A DNA stretch of 64,000 nt from the NCBI RefSeq assembly GCF_002994745.2, contig NC_037091.1, positions 30,940,612-31,004,611 of the forward strand. Reading direction: 5' to 3'. The notes beneath the pieces were generated by a model. It was not told the origin of the DNA. It worked only from the letters and a program-made list of their open reading frames with translations, and did not search any database. The translations under genes and the position numbers were made by a program. Below, one piece after another: positions 33,365 to 48,600 of this stretch. Every line of letters starts with the position of its first letter. Within the stretch, counting starts at the first letter, position 1. Source of the DNA: Rosa chinensis (taxonomy: Eukaryota > Streptophyta > Magnoliopsida > Rosales > Rosaceae).

Positions 33365-36044
<2,680 letters not shown>

Positions 36045-36049
36045 GGTCA

Positions 36050-36297
36050 TTTGCGAGTCAACACACCAACATATAACGAACTCATGTAACCCATTTTATA
36101 GACAGAATTAGGTTGAGTTGAGTTGTGTATACGTACATGATCTATTAATAATAAATAATTTTGAGTATTTATGATTTCAATCAATCTTAAATAGATCTGG
36201 TGGTGAAGTTACATACTGAAGATTTCATGCATCTTTTCAATAAAATATAGTCAAATAGTGATCCGATTATACAATTTAAATAGGGCACAAATTAAAC
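36050..36297. other. Unique left flank of duplication unit A'
   Basis: No gene seen. If the CACTA element simply inserted into unit A, this sequence should reappear to the left of that element, outside this window. Confidence 0.5.
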
Positions 36298-36590
36298 TCG
36301 ATACTACTTGTTATTAAACGAGTTAGGTAGGTCATCATAGGTCACTCATTAAATAAAATAGATTGGGTTTTGGGTTTGGGTTTTCATGTTAGACACAATT
36401 ATTAAATGAGTTAACTTTCAGTCTGTTAATTGCGATATGCAATGGTAGAGCTGTTCCTTGAGATGGCCATGGCCATGGCCTCATTGTTCCATTTTCAAGC
36501 TTAAATCCCATTGTAACCAATGTTTTGAGCATTCAAGAATCCAAGGTTGTGTCTAATACCCATGCTGCCACTAATATGATAAAAGTGCAA

Positions 36591-37101
36591 GGAAAAAAAT
36601 TAGAAATAGTACATGAACTATATCTCTATCTTATCAATGATACATGAATTTTATTTTTTGCCACAACCAGTACTTGAACTCTTCGAGTTCTTTTGAAGTG
36701 GTACCTAAAGCCATATTCACTCACTACTCCAGTCAAAAATGGCATGTGAGGCACACACATCTCATTTATTAGGCACACGTTTGGTATTTGGGTTCATTAG
36801 TTGTTTGGTTTGAGATAACAATTATGAGTTTTTGCTTCATAGATCAAAGATTGAGAATAATAAGATAGTGGCTTAGGCCATGATACAATTAACAACTAAT
36901 ACAAATTGTCATCTTTAACCTTGATAAATAAGACACGTACTCCTCACTCGTCATTTCTGACTAGATTTGTAACTGAATGTGGCATAAGTACCACTTCAAA
37001 AGAACTCAAAGAGTTCAGGTACGTGTTGTGATAAAAAATAAAGTTTAGGTACCATCAATAAAATAGAAGTACAGTTCATGTATTATTTTTGATTTTTACC
37101 C
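36591..37101. mobile_element. MULE-type MITE, second family (copy in unit A')
   Basis: Orthologous in position to 9391-9902, with the same inverted ends. The flanking repeat here is aaagtgcaa / aaagcaaaa, more decayed than in unit A. Shared presence places this insertion before the segmental duplication. Confidence 0.83.
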
Positions 37102-37136
37102 AAAGCAAAACCCTACAATAAAAGAAAAGTGAAAGA

Positions 37137-37440
37137 TTTTTTTTTTTTTTTTGAATCAATCCCAAACCGGATTTTAATTTCATTCATTGCAAGCCAGAAT
37201 GACCATTACATACCATTCCGCTGCCATCTATAGACAGACAAGAAAAGTGGTAGTACCCATAGTGATACATAGGATAGGTCCACTCACTTGCCATCTATTT
37301 CTCCATGATTACGAATAATTACTTGAATCCTCCATTGGTACTTTAGAAGATTCGCCAAGACATTTAGGGCGCACAAAAAAAAAAAAAAACATAGCCCCCC
37401 TAAAAATATAGGGAACTATTGGAAAAATAAGTAAATTTTT
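37137..37440 (-). mobile_element. LINE-like 3' end fragment (unit A')
   Basis: Same fragment as 9940-10257: a T run followed by the reverse complement of a LINE-like 3' UTR. The MULE that interrupts the unit A copy is absent here, and the sequence runs on into 37452 onward. No protein is readable. Confidence 0.42.
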
Positions 37441-38541
37441 TAAAAAAAAAAAATATCAAAACCATAGCAACCTAAAGAAGACTCCAGTGTCCAAACCCAA
37501 AGATCAGACAGGCCTAGCTCCAAGCTTAAGAAAACTGCCTTGTCATGGCCAAATCTCCATCATCTTCACCCAGCAATAGCATGAGCAGCTCTAAATTGAA
37601 ATTTGTTGTTATCAAGATAATTAACAAGTTAAAATAAAATCAAGTTTAAAGAACAAATAAAAGAAAAAGTATCTCAAGAACAAAGTCTTCTAGGCCAAAA
37701 ATATATAAAAAAAACAAACAAACAAACATCTTACTCACCCATGTCAATTTCACAGGAACAATACTGTAAAATGATTAAAAAAAAAATGACAAAACAATCG
37801 AAAGAAAGGTAAAATCCTTTTTGCACTTTTCTCCTTGCTTTCTCTAGTTTGTTTTCATAGTTTGAATTTTATTTTTGGGCTTTTTTAGTTCGGTTTTTGC
37901 TTTGTTTAGTTTCTGTATTGTGCTTTGAGGTGTACTATATATGAAGCATTTTCGAATCCTTCTAGCTTGACTGAGTGAGGTCGTTGATATTAGTGGAACC
38001 ATATTCCGTTCCCCTAAAAAAAAAAAAAAAAAGCCTTTGACCTTGTTTGGAAACATGATTTGGATTTGGAATTTAAATCTTGAGTATTTAAAATCTATGT
38101 AATTGAAATCTTTAGATTTGAAATTCATGTGTTTGGGCACTTCTTGAAAGTTGAAACATAAGGATTTTACAATACAAAAACTGAGTTCCTTCAACACAGT
38201 AGTAAAACAATGTATTCGATCAAAAGTCCAATTGAAAAAAAGTTTAGAAACAAGGCATTAGAAGTTTAGAACCAAACACAATTAAGCAAAAGAGTTTGTG
38301 CCAAAAGATATGTATTTGCCTTGTACAGAAAAACATTTATGTGAAAACTAGCGATCGATTCATCTTTTTGAAGTCATCCTAAATGTGCACATTCTCAATG
38401 AAAAAACCTAAAACCTTCATATACTACCTACCCCAAGAGAAAGGGTTGTTATCTACAGCAAAAAGAAAACCTTCAATATGTATAACAACCCTTGAGAAGG
38501 ACCAAATGGCATTGCATTGTAATGTAATAATTTGTTGTCGT

Positions 38542-41500
38542 TTAACGTCCTTCGATCTTTGTAATGCTAGCTTCATTTTTGGAAGAACTAGTATTTTCAT
38601 AGGATGGTCCAGGATGATAAACTGAGTTTTGGATAGTGAATACAGATCTCTTTGGATGTGGACTATCTTTCTCGCTGCTTAACATTGAAGTTACATCTGT
38701 CATGGTTGGTCTATCTGCAGCATTGTCTTGTACACAAAGAAGCCCAACATGCACGCAAGTCATTACTTCTGATGAGGAGTATGAATCACCCAATACTTCA
38801 TCTACTAAATCCAATGCCCTGCCTTCATTCCACAAGTTCCGAGCCTGAAAATATTCACATTAGTTGTAAATAAATGAGCTAGACTACTGCACATAAAATC
38901 AACTATTTTACATTACGATTTACGGTATGAACTTACAAAGGCAAGGAAGCCAATTTGTTGGTCATATAAATAGAAGCTGCTATTCTTCTTACTGCTAATA
39001 ATCTCCAATACTAAGACCCCGAAGCTGTAGATATCAGATTTTTCAGAAAATATCCCACCCATGGCATATTCCGGAGACATATAACCACTGCATAGCAGAC
39101 ACATTAGTATGCATATGATAAAATTGCTTTTTCAAGTTTCTGGCTTAATTAAAAATACCATGCAAGTATGTAACTAGAAAAACTGATATTTACCGTGTTC
39201 CCACAACCTTCTGAGTATTTTCTAGATCCTGCGTTCCTTCAATTATGCGTGCTAATCCAAAATCTGAAATTTTTGGATTCATTTTCTCATCTAAGAGGAT
39301 GTTACTGACTTTTAGATCTCTATGAATCACCTTCACATAGGAATCATGATGGAGATAAAGAAGACCTTTAGCAACACCTTGAATAATATTAAAGCGTGTA
39401 GCCCAATCAAGCATTGCTCTCTTCCTTGAATCTAATCAAATATACAGTGCACCCAGTTAGAATGCAAGACTCCAATCAGTAATGCCATTCGTATTTTCCA
39501 TAAAAATTGCAATGAAACATTGACGATACGAGACTTCTAACCATAAAATTTGGTTAAAACTAGACTTCTAGCTATAAATTCCTAAAAAATAGAGACATAG
39601 TTGTATGAAAAGTAGTGAATGCATAACGGAGAATGTTAGATAGTGGTTCATGTGACTTCATTCATAACTATATATAAGAAATTTTCAAGAAAATTTACAA
39701 GAAGATCAGAGAAGAAAGATTATATTGAAAGAAGAAGATAACATTGAGTAACTTACAGCAGATGAACACAAAATACTAGTGAAACTAACCGTATAGAAAA
39801 GTATCCAAGCTTTTGTTAGGCATGAATTCGTAAATAAGTAACTTCTCATTCTCTTTAACACAACAACCCATGATCCTAACAAGATTTTTGTGTTGAAGAT
39901 TGGAGATCAATAGCATCTCATTCTTGAACTCTTCAACACCTTGTCCTGAGGTACTAGATAGTCTCTTGACAGCTATTTCCTTCCCTTCTGGTAGCATCCC
40001 CTACATGAGATCCACAAATCAATAATTCCATTAATGTCTGTATCTTGTACCTGTCAAAATGCTATATATGTTATCCTTGGGAAAGAAAGTACCTTATAAA
40101 CTGGGCCAAAGCCTCCTTGACCAAGTTTGTTTGTGATGCTGAAGTTGTCTGTGGCGATTAGTATGCTATCAAAATCATATATTTTTAGCTCTGAGAGATC
40201 ATGGTTACCTATATATTCTCGAAAATCGTCTCTATGAATTTTAATCAAACTAGTTGATTCCAAATGCCTTGTTGTTAATTTGACATGTCCTGATTTTGAA
40301 GGTAAAACTATCAAGCACTGAGTTGGAACAAAACAAGACGTAACATTTGGATAACAGAAAATAAATATGAAATTCTTTTAATGTAAATCATCTAATTCTC
40401 TTACGCTTTTGATTGGCACACCACCAGTGCAAACTGAAGATTATAGCCACCAAGATGATCATAAATCCAATAGCTGTAAGGCTGGCAATTAACTTTATGG
40501 GCTTTGCTTCCCCTGCAGAAAACCAAAATAAAAAATAAAAATCAACATACAATACAAACAAAAATAGTGCTGTAAGATTACTTGTGCAATACCTATTATC
40601 ATTTACCTAGTTCTGAGTCTGCTAGGCGGACATAAAGATCTTCTCCAAGAGATGGAAACTGCTGAATATCAACAAAGTCTTTGTACCAGACCAAACACCC
40701 TAGGTTATTAACATAAGCGAACGCTAGGCAAGAACAATTACTCAGGCACTTTATCTTGCAGTCCTCAAACCTGTCTTGAGCCAAAGAAGTCAGATATTGA
40801 TGAAAATTGGGTACTTTCAATCTTTCCACCTTCAAAAACCCATCTTTTCCTTTTGATGAGACTGATTCATTTGTGTGTGTCTCACAAGACAAATCCGTTC
40901 GTCTCACACAGCCTCCAGTCCAGTTTCCTTTGCTCCACTCTTCATTTGACTTGGGTATGAACCCTTTCAAACACTTGCAGATTGGAGAGTTAAAAGCTTT
41001 GCAAACCCCAAATGGTCCACAGGCCCCATAATTATCGCATGGGTTTTGCCGTGACTCCCACTCAGGAAACCAGTTCTTGTCACTTTCTGAAAACATAAAT
41101 CTCAGTATTCCTTCTGAAGATATGTCCATATAGGCAAGAAGTTTGTCACCTGGAATTTTGTCATAACTGTAAGAGAAATATCTTGTTCCCTGTGTCACAT
41201 TATCAACAACAGTAAATGGATTTAGATACTGAGATTCCATTGTGGGTACACCAATAAACTTTGATTTATCCCATGGCCCGCTTCTCCAGTGGGGAGTAGA
41301 TCCATTAATCCAAATCAAAGTTTGCGATGGCAACTCTGCTGACAGTCCAGCCATGAATATCCCCGGTGATGGATCATTTTCACTTTTCCAAGATGTCAAG
41401 AAATTCTGTTTTCCAGTAGCACTATCATATCCCATCAACATGCTTGGCAGAAGTGAGTCACTAGGATTATTAAAACTCTCCCACATATCAACTCCCATAA

Positions 41501-41903
41501 CATCTTTGACAACAAAGTTTCCATTATCTAAGAGAACTGCAGATGAACAATTAGATATATTGGTTGACCAGACAGAAGTCTGTTTCCCATCTACAAGCTC
41601 CAGGTTCCCATTGCCACCAATTCTCAAAGTAGCCATGGTGTCTGTATCTGCAAGAGGATTATCTCTGTTAGCTACCCATACATACTTGAGAGGAAATATG
41701 CTTTTGTGCCACAACCCCAGATATTTGTTAGCAGAACTATTAGGACTGAAGAAGCCCAGTTCGAATATTAGGCCAGGAGAGACTAGAGTTTGACCCTCTG
41801 CTAATGGGTGTGAAGGAGTTATGTTATATACTTCAGCGCCATACTGTGACGGAAGCAAACTGAAGATGAAGAATAAAAACAAAGTAACACTACCCAGTTG
41901 CAT
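38542..41903 (-). CDS. G-type lectin S-receptor-like Ser/Thr kinase, copy 2
   Basis: Seven exons: 40607-41903, 40405-40512, 40093-40289, 39790-40000, 39194-39431, 38937-39087, 38542-38844; 2505 nt, 834 residues, the same lengths as copy 1. All borders are canonical, including the exon 2 acceptor (ctgcag/GGGAAG) that is lost in copy 1. Domain order is signal peptide, bulb lectin, S-locus glycoprotein, EGF-like, PAN, transmembrane helix, RD kinase ([21 protein letters not shown]) and C-terminal tail. Exon 1 differs from copy 1 at about 19 of 434 residues. Six of these fall in one short stretch before the EGF-like Cys cluster ([14 protein letters not shown] against [14 protein letters not shown]). 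An upstream in-frame ATG at 41948 adds 15 residues ahead of the signal peptide; I chose 41903, shared with copy 1. It is the better candidate for a fully normal gene of the two. Confidence 0.92.
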
Positions 41904-41998
41904 CCCTACCCGGCCAGATGTGTTTCCCAGAAGAACAATTAATGTCAATTTTTTTCTGTTTCACAAAGATAGCTCTGCTAATGAAAGTACTACAGCTC

Positions 41999-42430
41999 CT
42001 AGCCTTTTGCTTAGTCAGTAAAAATCTGAAGCGCATATATATATAGGAGTCTGAAAGTAGTCGTCGATCAATGTACAGAGCACTGCAGGAAATTTACAAT
42101 TTAGTATATGGAGCTCGCAATCATAAAGCCAGTAAAAACAAATGACGAATCTCTCACAGATTATAGCCTATAAGCCTATAAGCTAGTCTGTAAACTAGTG
42201 CATCATGGAAAGACTTTCAAACATAAATGGACCACTGGATGATCAACAGACAAACAACCTAGAAGGAGATATAATATCAATCTCACCAGTGAAATGAACT
42301 AGTGGCAGGTGAGGAACGACGTATCACTAAGCTCCAAAGTATGTGGATTAATAAAACCCGACAGTCCATGGAAAAAGTCCATGGATGGCTTGACTGTGAA
42401 TAATAATAATGCCTACCAGGGGGAGGAGCC
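41999..42430. promoter_or_regulatory. Upstream segment present only at kinase copy 2
   Basis: About 430 bp between the shared actacagc and gccaggcc flanks, roughly 95 to 525 bp upstream of the copy 2 ATG. Copy 1 joins the two flanks directly at about 20760. It is insertion in A' or deletion in A; I see no clear target duplication. It is in the position of the proximal promoter. Confidence 0.5.
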
Positions 42431-42657
42431 AGGCCACACACAATATAATTTAGCTTAGACCAGGTAATTGAGAAAGTTCTACGATAGTTCTGCCAATGCT
42501 TTCAAAGTCATGGCAGCCAGATTTGATATTATTAAGCTCCTTCTGGGGACACCATCGATATAGTCCACATGCATCTTACTATCTTATCTGGTCACTTTCA
42601 GTAACATTCAAACTTGTTAGTATAAACTAGGAATAGTTGCCCGCGCTTTGCTGCGGG

Positions 42658-45640
42658 AGTTATGCTGTTGCAGAGGATGTTGTAGAGGAGTTATGCATAT
42701 TTAGTCTGAAACTCGTGGAAGTTGAAACTTTAATTGATGAAATGAGATATTAAATTTTAAGAATAGAGTAGCAAATCAATAACTGGTATTTTATCAACTT
42801 GATTTGTTGGTATTTTATCAACTAATTGCAGTGTAGAAGCGCAGGTTCCGCTAATTGAGACGTATTATTCCGCTTTACTTGGTTGCATGAGATATACTCA
42901 CGGTGATTCAAATGCAGTAGACCCAATTTGAGCATAAATAGAATTTTGTGGTGTATAAAGGAACTAACTTTAACATCTCCAGTCAAAAAAACTTAAAAAT
43001 TCATCATTACAGTATACTGAAAACCAGTTCATGAATCAAAAACATATGCCATTATCAAAAACACATACCAGTATGATCACTTCTATAGTTCTGAACTTTA
43101 CAGAAAACAAATAGATATCTACTTTGAGATTGGTAAGAAATTAAGGAAAAGAAAAGAAAACCGATGTTTTTTAGGAGAAATTTCTATATAGTATATACAG
43201 AGACTACCAAAAATATGCAGGGATATAAAATTGTAAGGAGAACTAAAAGCTATCAGATATCGATTTCATTAATGACAAACATTTTACATGTTTACTGCAA
43301 CATATTTTACAACATTCATATTAATAATCTGTCACTGCCTCTTCCTTTGCAGGAAATAACAAAAACAATTTTCAAAAGTGCTGCATTTCTCAAAGAAAGA
43401 GATTTCAGACACAACAATGATAGAAGATCTCTCCTATAACAAACATGTGAGAAAAGATCTCAAAGTTCCCAAGTTCAGCACCTTTGTGTGACTAAAAACT
43501 TTACAACATGAGTACTGAAGGAGGCTGCAATACATCTACTCATAGCTGATCGAGTTATCACTGTTTCACCCAAAGAAGAAAAAGAAAGATGTTCAACTGC
43601 AGTCATCATCCAAAGTTAAAAAATCTTGCAGATGGAGAATTTGAGAAATGCTATGAAAACATAATATTAGCTAATGCACACCTCCACATCAAATCAAGAA
43701 GAAGTATCTATTTACATCATGAACATCACATTAAACAACACTAAACTACGTGGATATATGCATTTAGCATTTACCAGGCATAAATAGTGATGCAGATATT
43801 GAAATTGAAAAGTGTAAAATGATGTCCAAGACTGTAAATAATTTATCGTCTGACCTTTGAGTGCCACAGTGTTGGAGGATAATACAAATAAATCAATGAT
43901 TAAAATCACAGGAAGCCATTCCCAGACCTGTGGAAGGAGTGCTTGAATTAGATTAGACGTGGAGTCTAACCAAGTATACTTAAGGAGAGCATATAGAAAA
44001 AAAAAAAAAAATTAGAAAAAGAAACCATCAGATTTGCAAATCATACCAGATTCGTAAGAGAACCATGACTTTTTAGAAGCAATTCGTTTTGTATCTTTGG
44101 TATACTGATATTGCTTAACCTGTACAGAAACAGTATAAAGAATACATAACCTTTAATTGTCAAGGCAGCAAGGCAGTTTTTATATGAATCTGAAGGATGC
44201 TGAATTTTCATTTTCTGTCAAAAGCTTATGCATTATATGTTGTTGCAAACGAATTATTTTTCTAAGCTTACCATCAGATGAAAAACAAAACTGCTTGAAG
44301 TTTAAAGCACTTTGGTACAGTAAGAAGTAGTAGTACATTTGTTAGCTAGTAGTGCGTGCGTGTTGATAAACTGACTTTTCTGTAATGGAAATTTGTTTGT
44401 AAGAATGATGTAACAACATACTTGGAGCAGCTTTATCAGTATAAACAAAACAAAAGAATATGGATCCGCATGCTACAACTATCTAATAAGCAACATGAAT
44501 GACATTATCAAAATGCAGAACAATAATCTTGGGAATGTTCTTTTCAAAGATGAATTCCTATTGAATTCATACAGATCTAAAGGATTGTCTCTATGGCAGA
44601 TAGTGATTTTGAAATAAAAAGCAGCATTGATATATAAGGCATACAGATTCACAAAACAATAAAGATTAAGGAGTTGACAATTGTCAATATTCAAACGATC
44701 TTCTAACCCTGTATTTAACAGAAATGAAATACTAAAACAAACATCCATAAGCAAAACAACAATCTTGCTGTAGATACCTCAGTGAATTAATTGAAAATCG
44801 AAGAGCTTCAAAATGAGCAAGAATTCAAAATGGAAGGAATAATAACAACAGATCTAAAATTGAAGCTGGAAACAGAGAGAGACAAAATAGAAAGAAAGTT
44901 GAAAACTGAAAGCAGTAGCAAAACATTTTGGATACTGGAACTATTGAAAACTTAAAAGTTGGCTTATTAATTGAGATCAAATTGTATGTATTTAAAATTA
45001 ATAGATAAATAAAAAACGACAATGATAAAGGAAAAAGACGATAAATGTGGCTGAGTGTTTGTTGTGCTTGAAAGTATCAAATTGAAATGGTTTCATAAGA
45101 TAAACAGAGAACTGATTGGAAAATATCAGATTGTTACCTTCAAAGTATTGCAGTCGATTACTCAGATGCCAAGTCATGGAAGAAACAAAGTTCCTACAAT
45201 ATGAAAACATTAAATTAATGCCTGAATTCTGGCAGATCAATAAATCCATATAAAATGACCAATGTAAACTAAATTGAAGAACAAATAGGGATCGAAAATG
45301 AACCAAATTGAGGGGTGACTTTCTGCAATTTCGGCAGCTTGGCTTCTTTATTAGAAAACCACGTGTTCTGATCACCCTGTTAAATACAATTCAAATGGAC
45401 ATTACATAAACATATACTAAATCAACAAAATTCAGAACTTGGGAGTAGATCGGAGCAGAAAACTGAATAAAAGTAATTATGTGCAGAAGTTTATAAAATA
45501 ACCGTAGAAAGACGGTTTGTTTCAAAATCAAGCCTTTTCTATTTGCTTTTGGTATAAGTTTGTTTTCTTAGATTATCAACTAAATCTCAGTTTGGGAGCT
45601 GTACAAAACCGAAAGTGTAAATTATGATAGAAATTAAAAT
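42658..45640. other. Helitron interior, left part
   Basis: AT-rich sequence with many short frames and no recognised protein. Two minus-strand pieces with AG and GT borders stand out: 45304-45376 (DQNTWFSNKEAKLPKLQKVT) and 45138-45193 (NFVSSMTWHLSNRLQYFE). They may be captured exons of an unknown parent. Confidence 0.35.
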
Positions 45641-48600
45641 TGTTGAAGTTAAAAGGATTTATAGAATTTGCTGTGTATTCTTCTCATTGTGAGGAAAGCA
45701 TTATATACACAAAGGATTACTAAATTACAGCTATCTAGATCCTCTGTCTAAGCTAGGATTACTAAATTACAGCTATCTAGATCCTATGTCTAAGCTATCT
45801 AGATCCTCTGTCTAAGCAATTACAATGAGTTAGCTAAGTAGATCTTTAATCTAGGCAATTACATAATGAAGAGGAAGCTAAGATCAAGCAATTACAAAAT
45901 ACAATGAATCTGGACAGAGATGGTTAATTAGGTGATTTAGCACTCCCCCGCAAATCTGACGATCCAGGAGAGACAAGATTTGACCGTAGAAGATCAAACC
46001 GCTGGCGGGAAAGACATTTCGTGAAGATATCGGCAATCTGATCTGGAGATGGAGTGAATTGAACGCGATGAGCACCAGAAAGAAGGTATTGGCTGATATA
46101 GTGATAATCGAGTTCAATATGCTTGGTACGGGCATGAAAGACTGGATTAGAGGCCATGTAAGTGGTACTGAGGTTGTCACACAAAAGGATGATGGGTCGA
46201 GGAGGTGAAAACTGAAGTTCAGTGAGGAGATATGAAATCCAGATAGTATCAGCACAAGCATGAGCAAGAGAACGATACTCAGCTTCAGCAGAGGAGCGAG
46301 AAACAGCCTGTTGCTTCTTAGCACACCAAGATATAAGATTAGGCCCTAAAAACACACATATACCTGTGGTGGAACGTCGAGTGTCAGGACATCCAGCCCA
46401 ATCCGCATCCGAATAAGCACGAAGAGTGAGAGGACTCGAGGAGCGACGAAAAGACAAACCAAAGTCTGGAGTCCCTTTCAGATAGCGAAGTATATGTTTA
46501 GCGGCAATGAGATGAGAGGTGCGAGGAGCACTCATAAATTGAGCAACATGGTGAACAGCATAGGCAATATCAGGGCGAGTGAATGTCAAGTATTGAAGAG
46601 CGCCCACAATTTGCCGATACTCAGTGCCATCAGGCAGCAAATCACCTTGCAGGTGAGACAGCTGAGAAGTAGCACAAACCGGTGTAGTACAAGGTTGGCA
46701 CGCAGTCATGGAGTGGCGATGAAGGAGATCCATGGTGTACTTGGTCTGAGAGAGTCGAAGACCGGTAGGAGTAGGTTTAGCTTCTAAACCCAAAAAGTAG
46801 GAAAGACCACCAAGATCACTGAGCTCAAACTCTTTGTTAAGAGTGGTGACAAACGAAGAGAGAAGTTCAGGTTGATTCCCAGTCAGAATAATGTCGTCCA
46901 CATACAGTAAAAGCAACATGATGGCCGACTCGGTTCGAAAAATGAACAGAGATGGATCAGCCTGACTTTGAAGAAAACCAAATTGAAGTAGGAATCCACT
47001 GAGCCGCTGAAACCATGCACGAGGAGCTTGCTTCAAACCATATATTGCTTTGTTGAGGCGACAAACATGATGAGGGCGAGCTGGATCAGCGAAGCCTGGA
47101 GGTTGACGCATAAACACTGTTTCAGCAAGAACACCGTGAAGAAAAGCATTCTTCACATCCAACTGACGGAGGGTCCATCCAAAGGAGACAGCTAGGGATA
47201 GAATTGTCCGGATGGTGGTATGTCGGACTACAGGACTATAGGTCTCATCGAAGTCAACACCAGGTTGTTGATGAAAACCCTTAGCAACAAGACGGGCTTT
47301 GTACCGCTCAATAGAACCATCAGACTTGCGCTTGAGTTTGAACACCCACTTACAACCAACAACATGCTGTCGCGGATCAGGAGGGACAAGAACCCATGTG
47401 TGGTTTTTAAGAAGGGCATTAAACTCAACAGACATGGCCTGGCGCCATTCAGGATGACGAGCAGCGTCAGTATAACAGGTTGGTTCAGCAGGAGAAGAGC
47501 TGGTGAGAGCTAGAAGAGCCTTGGGTAAGGGATATCGAACAGTACCATCAGTGCGGATGAAAGGTGTGAGAGTGCCATCCCGCTTGCGAGTAACCATGGG
47601 ATGGATGGCTACGGTAGGAGAACCTGGAACTGAGGAGGAATCATCTAAAGAAAGCTTTGGAAGAGAGGGTAGGACAGCGTGTGTGCCGGATGGAGCATTT
47701 GAAGTAGGTTGCCGACGTTGATAGGTGCGTAATGGTGCTGGAGGAGGCTGTGAAGCCGGAGGAGGTGGTGGAGCAGAAGGGGGCTGGGAAGTCGGAGGAG
47801 GTTGGGGAGCCGGAGGGGGCTGTGGAGCTGGAGAGGGCGGCGGAGCCGGAGGGGACTGGGGAGCCGAATGAGGCGGAGAAGCCGGAGGGGGCTGGGGAGC
47901 CGGAAGAGGCGGAGTAACCGGAATGCAAGTCCACTCAGAGGAGGTGGAAACAGGAGAAGATCTGAGTTGAGCAAATGGAAAAGATTGCTCATCAAATCGA
48001 ACATGTCTGGAGATGTAAACACGACCAGTGGTGCGATCCAAACACTTGTATCCTTTGTGTTGTAGACTATAGCCTAAGAAAACACACTCAACAGTCCTAG
48101 GCAAAAGCTTGTTAGTCAGATAGGCCCCCAAATGGGGATAACATGCACAACCAAAAACTCGCAACTCAGAATAGGAAGGGTTAATGCCATAGAGACGAAT
48201 GTATGGAGAGGACCACTGAATAAGTGGAGTGGGAAGGCGATTAATAAGATATACCGCCGCTGACACAGCATCGACCCAAAAATTGAGAGGAACATGGCTG
48301 GTGACAAGAAGGGTTCGAGCGACGTCAACAAGGCCATTTTGTTGAGGAGTGTGGGGACAAGAAAAACGATGATGAATACCAAGGGAGGAACAAAAAGTTT
48401 TAAAAGCAGCATTATCATACTCTTTGCCACCATCACTTTGGAATTGTTGTATGGTGGAGGAAAACTGGTTGTTAATATAAGACAAAAAATTCTTGAAGTG
48501 GTCAAGAACTTCAGACTTGTGTTTCATAAAGTATAACCATGTAAACCTTGTGTAATCATCTGTAAATAGAACATAATACTTATAATTTTTAGCAGAAGAG

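Noticed and set aside
45641..45942. A complete LTR pair for copia 2
   Set aside because: Only the 3' LTR was found. The right side breaks into a TRIM and no second copy of the LTR occurs in the window.
47220..48065. Plus-strand frames such as Glu/Pro/Gly-rich repeats opposite copia 2
   Set aside because: Antisense shadows of the polyprotein and its proline-rich linker.
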